A stretch of 64,000 nt of DNA from Planctomycetota bacterium (GTDB lineage: Bacteria > Planctomycetota > UBA8108 > UBA1146). The stretch is from the NCBI GenBank assembly GCA_014240375.1, contig JAAZXB010000013.1:26487-90486 (forward strand), written 5' to 3'. Each line of letters opens with the position of its first letter. The stretch's first letter is position 1. Below the pieces are notes generated by a model that saw only the letters and a program-made list of their open reading frames with translations, searched no databases and was not told the DNA's origin. A program made the position numbers and the translations under genes. Shown one piece after another: positions 58,249-64,000 of the stretch.

Positions 58249-59244
58249 ATGAGTTTGATCGAGCCAGGATCTGACCCGTCTTCCACGCCACCGCGCATCG
58301 TTGCGTTCGGCGGGGGAACCGGTATGTCCTGCTTGCTGGAAGGTTTGCGTGAAGCTCCGGTGGAGGTCACTGCAGTCGTTTCGGTCAGCGATGACGGCGG
58401 CTCTTCGGGACGATTGCGCAAGGACTTCGACATGGCTCCTCCGGGAGATATCCGTAACTGTCTGCTGGCACTGTCGGGGCAGGAGCCATTGTGGGCTCGC
58501 TTGCTCGACTATCGCTTCCAGGAATCTGAACTGGCCGGGCATTCTCTCGGCAACCTGTTGATCACTGCCTTGACCCGGGTGACAGGAGATTTCGATCTCG
58601 CCATCCGTGAGTTGAATCGATTACTCCATGTCCAGGGCCGGGTTCTGCCAGCCAATGGCGGAAAGTTGACGCTGATCGGAACTCATACCGATGGAACCAA
58701 GTCCACCGGTGAGGGGATGATCGCCAGGAGCGGCAAGCCGATCGCCTCGATCGAGGCGCGTCCACGTATCGATGAACCGGCGGCAGATGTCGCACAGGCC
58801 ATCGAAGAGGCAGACCTGATCGTGTTCGGCCCGGGCAGTCTGTTCACCAGCATCATCCCACCGCTGTTGATCGAGGGAATCCGTCGGAGGGTATTCGAGA
58901 GCCTCGCACACAAGGTTTACATCGCCAACATCATGACCCAGCCAGGAGAGACCGATGACATGGGACTGGTCGATCACCTCGATGCTCTCGAGCGTCATGC
59001 CGGAGATCCCATCATCGATCAGGTGTTGGCTCATGACGGAAGCATCCCGGATGAATTGCTCGCGAGTTATTCGCGCCAAGGCAGCATCCCCGTGGTCTAC
59101 GAAGGTGGGCTGGAGCACCGAGAGACTCGTGTTTCAGTTGCCGATCTGATCGATCGTGGTGCTACCAGCGCTCGCCATCACTCCGAGATTCTCGGTCAGA
59201 TGATCTGCGAGCTCGCACTGGCAGGGGTCGGGAAAACGGCATGA
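58249..59244 (+). CDS. yvcK: YvcK/CofD-like gluconeogenesis factor
   Basis: A 331-residue protein of the YvcK/YbhK group. It shows RIVAFGGGTGMSCLLEGLRE, AVVSVSDDGGSSGRLRKDF, PPGDIRNCLLAL, HSLGNLLITAL, LFGPGSLFTSIIPPLLI in slightly different form (LIVFGPGSLFTSI), and IANIMTQPGETDDM. In Bacillus it affects carbon use and cell-wall shape through PBP1 and binds UDP-sugars. The ATG follows AAGGA at six bases. It overlaps the HPr gene by ATGA, a pairing comparable to yvcK-crh of Bacillus. Confidence 0.9.
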   Translation: MSLIEPGSDPSSTPPRIVAFGGGTGMSCLLEGLREAPVEVTAVVSVSDDGGSSGRLRKDFDMAPPGDIRNCLLALSGQEPLWARLLDYRFQESELAGHSLGNLLITALTRVTGDFDLAIRELNRLLHVQGRVLPANGGKLTLIGTHTDGTKSTGEGMIARSGKPIASIEARPRIDEPAADVAQAIEEADLIVFGPGSLFTSIIPPLLIEGIRRRVFESLAHKVYIANIMTQPGETDDMGLVDHLDALERHAGDPIIDQVLAHDGSIPDELLASYSRQGSIPVVYEGGLEHRETRVSVADLIDRGATSARHHSEILGQMICELALAGVGKTA

Positions 59245-59516
59245 GTTCGGTCAGCGAGACTCTCAAGATCACCCACTCGTCTGGGCTTCACGCTCGAGCA
59301 TCGACGGAATTCGTGCGTTTGGCACAGAGATTCTCAGCATCCGTCTCGGTCAGCAGGATCGGCGGATCGACGGTCGATGGAAAGAGCACCATTGCGGTGA
59401 TGACCCTGGGGGCTCAACTTGGAGACGATATCATGATCGAGACCACTGGACCGGACGCAGAGGATGCCCTGGCGGCTCTTACTGAACTGGTCCGACTCGA
59501 TTTCCACGGGGTCTAG
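59241..59516 (+). CDS. ptsH: Phosphocarrier protein HPr
   Basis: A 91-residue HPr. The phosphorylation site is intact in SGLHARAS (His17). The regulatory Ser segment VDGKSTIAVMTLG (Ser49) fits the HPr-kinase target. So, unlike Crh, it can take part in phosphotransfer. It is preceded by yvcK (four-base overlap) and followed 13 bp later by Enzyme I. Confidence 0.95.
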   Translation: MSSVSETLKITHSSGLHARASTEFVRLAQRFSASVSVSRIGGSTVDGKSTIAVMTLGAQLGDDIMIETTGPDAEDALAALTELVRLDFHGV

Positions 59517-59529
59517 GGCCGGAGGAACG

Positions 59530-61266
59530 TTGGAGATCAGGCACGGAATCCCGGTCAGTCCGGGGATCGTAATTTCCGAGGCTCTCGTCCTCGATTCGGA
59601 GGAACTGCGCATCCCGCAGCGGTTCGTCGAAGATCAGTACATCGACTCAGAAATCGAGCGCTTCAAGCAAGCGGTGGATGATTCCAACAAGGTTCTCGAT
59701 TCGGAGATCAAACGACTCGGGGAAGAGATCGAAATCCATGCGCGTATTCTCAGCGTGCATCGAGACCTCGCATCGGATCCTGTGCTTCACAAGGAGATCG
59801 AACAGTCGATTCGGGACAATTCTTTTACCGCCGAGCATGCTCTCAGCCGGGTGATGAACCGTTATGTACGGAAACTACAGGATCTCAACTCGCCCATCCT
59901 TTCCGAGAGAATCCACGATCTTCAAGATGTAGAAAAGTTGCTTCTGAGTACTCTTCTTGGCAAGCGCATCGAGGGATTGTCAAATCTGCAGGACGAAGTG
60001 GTGGTGATCGCTCACAATCTGACTCCGGCCCAGACCGCCAAACTCGATCCCAAGATGGTCAAGGGTTTTGCCACCGATGTCGGGGGAAAGACTTCGCACA
60101 CCGCGATCATGGGACGAGCACTGGGGATCCCAGCGGTGGTTGGACTGGATGACATCTCTACATCGGTGGTCGGGGGAGACCAGATCATCATCGATGGCTA
60201 CCGCGGAGCGGTCATCATCAATCCGGATGAAGGGCAGATCGCCGAGTATCGTGCCAGAGCTCTCAAGTCTGAAAAGCTGAGTCGGCGCCTCAAGAGCCAG
60301 GCGAAACTTCCCGCTGAGACGATTGATGGCCATCGCGTCGAGGTTCATGCCAACATCGAGTTGCCCAGTGAAGTGGAATCTGCGGTCGAATGCGGTGCTG
60401 CAGGTATCGGGTTGTACCGTACCGAGTTCATCCATCTGCAGGCTCCTAGCTCCGGCGAAGAGGTTCATTTCGAAAATTACCGGTCAGTGCTGGAGTCTCT
60501 CGGAGGGCTTCCGCTGACGATCCGGACTCTCGATCTGGGCGGTGACAAACTGCCGGAGGGGGGACTGGAGGAGGAGAATCCGTTCCTCGGCTGTCGGTCG
60601 ATTCGCTGGTGCCTGGCCAACCCGGGACCCTTCCGAGCACAGATTCGAGCCATCTTGCGAGCGGGGGAATTGGGCCCCGTGCGTCTGATGCTTCCGATGA
60701 TCACCTCCATCTCGGAACTGGATCTGAGTCTTCAGATCATCGATGAGGTCGCGGATGAGCTGCGTCTAGAGGAAGTCCCCTTCGACGAAAACATTCCGAT
60801 CGGAGTGATGGTGGAGGTACCGTCGCTGGCACTGATCGCTAACCATGTGGCGGGTCGAGTTTCCTTCCTGAGTGTCGGAACCAATGACCTCGTTCAGTAC
60901 ACCCTGGCGGTGGATCGAGGCAATGAGCATGTGGCCAGCCTCTACGATCCGATGCACCCGGCGGTGCTGCACCTGATTTCACACCTGGTCCGAACTGGCC
61001 AGGAACATGGGGTGCGGGTATCCCTTTGCGGCGAGATGGCTTCCGAATCGATCTATCTGCCGCTACTGGTCGGACTGGGACTGCGGGAGATCTCGGTCAG
61101 CCCACAGTTGATCCCGGAAGTGAAGCAAGTGATCCGCAGTCTCATCGACTACGAGGTGCGCGAACTATCGGCCCGGTGCCTGCAGATGTCCGATGGTGAA
61201 CAAATTACCCGGGAATTGCACCGTTGGGCCGTGGATCACTTCCCTGAGGTGGTGGATCGCTTCTAG
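59530..61266 (+). CDS. ptsI: Phosphoenolpyruvate-protein phosphotransferase (Enzyme I)
   Basis: A 578-residue enzyme that moves phosphate from PEP to HPr. The active His is His190 in TDVGGKTSHTAIMGRALGIP. The PEP-binding barrel shows GIGLYRTEFIHL, GGDKLP, NPFLGCRSIRWCL, MLPMITS, GVMVEVPSLAL, FLSVGTNDLVQYTLAVDR and the catalytic Cys in VSLCGEMASE. The TTG start lies five bases after GGAGGAAC; the frame is open further upstream in a shadow of ptsH. No EII genes are near, so a regulatory PTS is possible. Confidence 0.95.
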   Translation: MEIRHGIPVSPGIVISEALVLDSEELRIPQRFVEDQYIDSEIERFKQAVDDSNKVLDSEIKRLGEEIEIHARILSVHRDLASDPVLHKEIEQSIRDNSFTAEHALSRVMNRYVRKLQDLNSPILSERIHDLQDVEKLLLSTLLGKRIEGLSNLQDEVVVIAHNLTPAQTAKLDPKMVKGFATDVGGKTSHTAIMGRALGIPAVVGLDDISTSVVGGDQIIIDGYRGAVIINPDEGQIAEYRARALKSEKLSRRLKSQAKLPAETIDGHRVEVHANIELPSEVESAVECGAAGIGLYRTEFIHLQAPSSGEEVHFENYRSVLESLGGLPLTIRTLDLGGDKLPEGGLEEENPFLGCRSIRWCLANPGPFRAQIRAILRAGELGPVRLMLPMITSISELDLSLQIIDEVADELRLEEVPFDENIPIGVMVEVPSLALIANHVAGRVSFLSVGTNDLVQYTLAVDRGNEHVASLYDPMHPAVLHLISHLVRTGQEHGVRVSLCGEMASESIYLPLLVGLGLREISVSPQLIPEVKQVIRSLIDYEVRELSARCLQMSDGEQITRELHRWAVDHFPEVVDRF

Positions 61267-61455
61267 CGGATACCCAGAACCTGCCCGGTTTGCACCCTTT
61301 TCATCTCCGTCGTACTCTTCTCCGGACCTTCCTGAGGCTGGTCCCTTGCTGGCGGTGGCCATGGTTACCGCTGGAGTGTACCGGTTCTAGTCGATCCGCC
61401 CGATCGGCAGAACCCCGTTGCTCGCCCCGTGGGCGCGGCAGGGAGGCTAGAAGGT
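61267..61455. other. Intergenic stretch before the pilus operon
   Basis: These 189 bases separate ptsI and pilM. They must contain the pilM promoter if the pilus genes are independently expressed. I see no convincing promoter boxes and no strong terminator hairpin. Confidence 0.4.
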
Positions 61456-62493
61456 ATGTTTTCTCGACAAAAATCTCTTGTCGGTCTCGATATCGGCACT
61501 GACGAGGTCAAGGTCGTCGAATTGACTGAAACTGCGGAGGGGCTCGAACTGACCGGTTTTGGTTGGGGACGAATCCCGACACCGGAAGAGACCCTCGATA
61601 CCATCAAGGCGGTACTCCGGGAATCCGGCATTCGTACTCGCAAGGTTGCTACTGCAGTGTCTGGACGATCTGTGGTGGTTCGCTACATCACCCTCCCTCG
61701 ACTCGACGATGATGAACTGCAAGGGACTTTACGTCTCGAAGCGGACAAGTACATCCCGTTCGATCGTGATGAGGTTTGCATCGACGGACAGAGTCTCGAG
61801 GTTGTTTCCGACGACTCGCCGGAGAGTGTAGAGATGAAGAGTCTGCTGGTTGCGGTGAAGAAGGACCTCCTCCAGGACCATATCGACCAGATACAAGATC
61901 TTGGTCTGACTCCGGTCGTCATCGATGTCGATTCCTTCGCTCTGGGTAACTCCTTCGAACTGAGAAATGAGGCGGGTGTCCGCTCAGAGGATCCGGACCG
62001 AGCGGTCGCGCTGGTCGATGTCGGTGCCAGTAAGACCAACATCCATATCCTTCGGGGCAACGTCTCCTGCTTCTCTCGAGAAATTTACCTCGGTGGTACT
62101 GATCTGACCGAGTCGATCGCACGCCGTGAACATCTCGACGAGGCTGAGGCTGAGGAACTGAAGTGTGACCCCCTCGGGAATGAGGAACTGGTGGCCAATG
62201 CGGTCCAGCCGGTTCTCGACGAGATCGCCGGCGAGATTCAACTCTCCTTCGAATACTTCGAAAATCAGTTCGACCACAGAGTCGAAGAAGTCTTCATCAG
62301 TGGGGGAGCCAGTCGAACCATTGGTCTTCAGGATACCTTCGAGCGTGTCTTCGATCGTGAAGTCAAAACATGGGATCCTCTCGAATCGATCAAGATTCGT
62401 GAGGATCTTGTCGATGTGGATGCTCTTGCCGAGCACAAGGTCCAGCTGTCGATCGCAGTGGGTCTTGGCTCTCGTCTTCAGGATTGCGTCTAG
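61456..62493 (+). CDS. pilM: Type IV pilus assembly protein PilM
   Basis: A 345-residue actin-like cytoplasmic protein. It opens with LVGLDIGTDEVKVVELTET, has AVSGRSVVVRYITLPRLDDDEL, YIPFDRDEV, ALVDVGASKTNIHILRGN, an EIYLGGTDLTESI segment and VFISGGASRTIGLQD. It binds the N-terminal tail of PilN and links the inner-membrane alignment complex to the motor ATPases. The ATG follows GGAGG. It heads pilM-pilN-pilO. Confidence 0.93.
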   Translation: MFSRQKSLVGLDIGTDEVKVVELTETAEGLELTGFGWGRIPTPEETLDTIKAVLRESGIRTRKVATAVSGRSVVVRYITLPRLDDDELQGTLRLEADKYIPFDRDEVCIDGQSLEVVSDDSPESVEMKSLLVAVKKDLLQDHIDQIQDLGLTPVVIDVDSFALGNSFELRNEAGVRSEDPDRAVALVDVGASKTNIHILRGNVSCFSREIYLGGTDLTESIARREHLDEAEAEELKCDPLGNEELVANAVQPVLDEIAGEIQLSFEYFENQFDHRVEEVFISGGASRTIGLQDTFERVFDREVKTWDPLESIKIREDLVDVDALAEHKVQLSIAVGLGSRLQDCV

Positions 62494-62516
62494 GCGCGCC
62501 AGGAAAGGATCAAAAA

Positions 62517-63224
62517 ATGATAAAGATCAACCTGCTGCCCGCCGAACTACAACGCGCTGCCAGCACCCCACGTACGGTTTTTTATTCGGTGCTGGGAGGA
62601 GTCGCCGCAGTGGCTCTGGGAGCGATAGGAATCTTCTGGTTGTGGATTGCCCAGGGAAGCATGGAAGCCGAGGCGCAAGCCCGGATAGTACATGTTGAGG
62701 ATCTGGAGCAATCAGCCGGAGAGGTCGATCGGATCCAGTCCGATATCGCCTTCTACCGTCAACGTGAGGATTCCATCATCAAGATCAAGACCCGGAGGAT
62801 CCTCTGGGCTCCGAAGCTGGATCAACTGATCTCTCTGGTTCCTGACGATGTCTGGGTCACTTCCCTGATCGTCAATGTTCTCGACGAGGGAGAGTACCGC
62901 TGGGAACCCGGCACCCGTCAATCGGGGGGACGCGTGACTCTCGATTGTGTCGCACTCGGCGACGATCCCCAGGTCTTCACGACCTTCCGAAAGGCGCTCA
63001 GTGAGGACCATCGATTCTACGGTGATATGGTCGATGTCAGCGCCATGCCGGACTCCTTCTTTGGCGATTTCCTCGGTTTCACGGCTCTCGCATGGGAGAA
63101 GGTCAAAGCCACCGATGAGGTGCAGGAGCACTTCCGTTCAGAGGTCGAAATCGATCTGAAACCACTTCAGGACCCGCCCAAGCCGGTCATTAAGACTCCG
63201 GACACGACAAGCGAGGCAAAATGA
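62517..63224 (+). CDS. pilN: Type IV pilus assembly protein PilN
   Basis: A 235-residue bitopic protein. The cytoplasmic tail carries the PilM-binding motif MIKINLLP. It is followed by one transmembrane helix (VLGGVAAVALGAIGIFWLWI), a coiled-coil and a periplasmic ferredoxin-like domain. The ATG follows AGGAAAGGAT. The Pro/Lys-rich C-terminal tail (QDPPKPVIKTPDTTSEAK) is longer than usual. It overlaps pilO by ATGA. Confidence 0.88.
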   Translation: MIKINLLPAELQRAASTPRTVFYSVLGGVAAVALGAIGIFWLWIAQGSMEAEAQARIVHVEDLEQSAGEVDRIQSDIAFYRQREDSIIKIKTRRILWAPKLDQLISLVPDDVWVTSLIVNVLDEGEYRWEPGTRQSGGRVTLDCVALGDDPQVFTTFRKALSEDHRFYGDMVDVSAMPDSFFGDFLGFTALAWEKVKATDEVQEHFRSEVEIDLKPLQDPPKPVIKTPDTTSEAK

Positions 63225-63850
63225 ATTTCGATGAGAAAAAACAACTACTGATCATCGCCGCTTTTTGCGGGCTGGTTTTCTGCGGAGAGTTCGTCGTTGG
63301 TTGGGAGCTCAAGTCCGACAATGACGCCATCGATGCACAACTGGTAGAACTCGATTCTCGCGAGGCTGCAGCCGAGGCGAAAATCGCCACGATTTCCGAT
63401 ATGAAGGAGAAGGCTAACGACCTCTCGAACATCGTCAGGGAATACACGGCGATCTTGCCGCAAAAGGATGAAGTACTGCAGGATGCATTCGTCGACACGA
63501 TCACGGACCTGTGCCGAAGTTCGGGTCTCACCATACTCACCGCTGTGCCGATGAAGGTACGAGTCAAGGCTCCCAAGAGCAGGGCTAAGGACCAGGTGGT
63601 GGAAGAGAAGGAAGCGTTCACCCGCCACAAGTACAGGTTCGAGATGACAGGCGAGTTCTCACAATTGCATCGATTCATCAACAGCGTTGAAAACCATCCT
63701 CGGTTTCTTCGTGTCGATGGGATCCAGTTGTTCCCGCTGGGAGATCGTGCAGATCTGATCTCTGCTTCCAAGCCGACCAAGTTGCTGACCGTTGAAATTT
63801 CCACCTATGTTTACGACGAACCGAAAAGTCAGATGGAGGCGATCCAGTGA
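63221..63850 (+). CDS. pilO: Type IV pilus assembly protein PilO
   Basis: A 209-residue bitopic protein: a short tail, one helix (LLIIAAFCGLVFCGEFVVGW), a coiled-coil (residues 30-80, KEKANDLSNIVREYTAILPQ), then a periplasmic domain with GEFSQLHRFINSVENHPRFL, the PilO-typical motif. It forms a heterodimer with PilN. Its stop overlaps the next GTG start. Confidence 0.88.
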   Translation: MNFDEKKQLLIIAAFCGLVFCGEFVVGWELKSDNDAIDAQLVELDSREAAAEAKIATISDMKEKANDLSNIVREYTAILPQKDEVLQDAFVDTITDLCRSSGLTILTAVPMKVRVKAPKSRAKDQVVEEKEAFTRHKYRFEMTGEFSQLHRFINSVENHPRFLRVDGIQLFPLGDRADLISASKPTKLLTVEISTYVYDEPKSQMEAIQ

Positions 63851-64000
63851 GCCATTTCAATAGATTGCCCCTGTATCTGCTGATCAGCCCGATGTTGTGG
63901 CTCCCAGGGGGAGCCGAGGGCAACCAGCAGGCTACGAATTCTCCCGTGGAAGTGGTCGAGACCTTCGAGGCGCAGCCAGCAGTCGAGGCGCAGCCAGCAG
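63847..64000 (+). CDS. Pilus-cluster protein, N-terminal fragment (runs off right edge)
   Basis: The GTG start lies inside the pilO stop (GTGA). The visible 51 codons give a signal-like segment (LPLYLLISPMLWLPGGAEG) and then a low-complexity part with the repeat EAQPAVEAQPA encoded by an 18-bp tandem repeat. By position it is the PilP-like or secretin-associated component of the cluster, but the visible part is not diagnostic. Confidence 0.6.
   Translation, partial: MSHFNRLPLYLLISPMLWLPGGAEGNQQATNSPVEVVETFEAQPAVEAQPA

Overview
The window is about 64 kb of gene-dense, moderately high-GC bacterial chromosome with roughly 55 protein genes, two tRNA genes and several hairpin terminators. Gene content points to Planctomycetota or a near relative (PVC group). 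The indicators are a Minf_1886-type conserved protein, a PurL carrying two PurS-like domains with a separate PurQ, exported von Willebrand A proteins, and type IV pilus genes with tandem pseudopilins. This assignment is inference from family composition, not a marker-gene phylogeny. Many genes start with TTG or GTG, and neighbouring genes very often overlap by 4 bp (ATGA, TTGA, GTGA).

Layout. 0-3 kb: the start of an S41 protease reading off the left edge, two paralogous secreted VWA proteins and small membrane ORFs. 2.9-4.7 kb (minus): TPR protein, ribosomal protein S20 and tRNA-Phe. 5-6.7 kb: peptide deformylase and the riboflavin kinase/FAD synthetase. 6.7-13 kb (minus): glycine cleavage T and H with a lipoate ligase, a large lipoprotein, and accA-exbB-exbD. 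13-18.8 kb: purL, purQ, recJ. 19-23.2 kb: two pilin-like genes, rpe-accD, a receiver-like protein and a diguanylate cyclase. 23-26.5 kb: a GT-C-like membrane protein diverging from a DUF418 membrane protein. 26.6-30.2 kb: an accessory island next to tRNA-Val.

The island is the unusual part. It holds two short double-glycine-leader peptide genes in duplicated cassettes, with the same 67-nt spacing from a shared 5' box to the start codon and an identical 37-nt hairpin downstream. It also holds a low-GC TRL-like lipoprotein and two frameshifted genes: a DprA-like one and a copy of the C-terminal domain of the DUF418 protein. No C39-type peptidase/transporter for the peptides lies in the window.

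30-39 kb: zinc-ribbon membrane protein, PaaK-like ligase, patatin, lipA, tmk, holB, Minf_1886, AI-2E-type permease and pgeF. 40-44.6 kb: carA-carB. 44.7-54 kb: cytochrome b562-like protein, S41 protease with helical-repeat N-terminus, comM, dus, a phosphodiesterase-like protein, terC and dinB. 54-61.3 kb: thrS, a 38-codon membrane peptide, asd, truA, yvcK, HPr and Enzyme I. 61.4-64 kb: pilM, pilN, pilO and the start of a further pilus-cluster gene.

Functionally the window is mostly housekeeping: nucleotide, fatty-acid, lipoate and one-carbon metabolism, translation and repair. Interspersed are envelope and regulatory modules. The two lipoate genes (lipA and the LplA-like gene) serve the GcvH encoded here. 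YvcK, HPr and EI form a compact carbon/envelope regulatory block without any visible sugar-specific EII.
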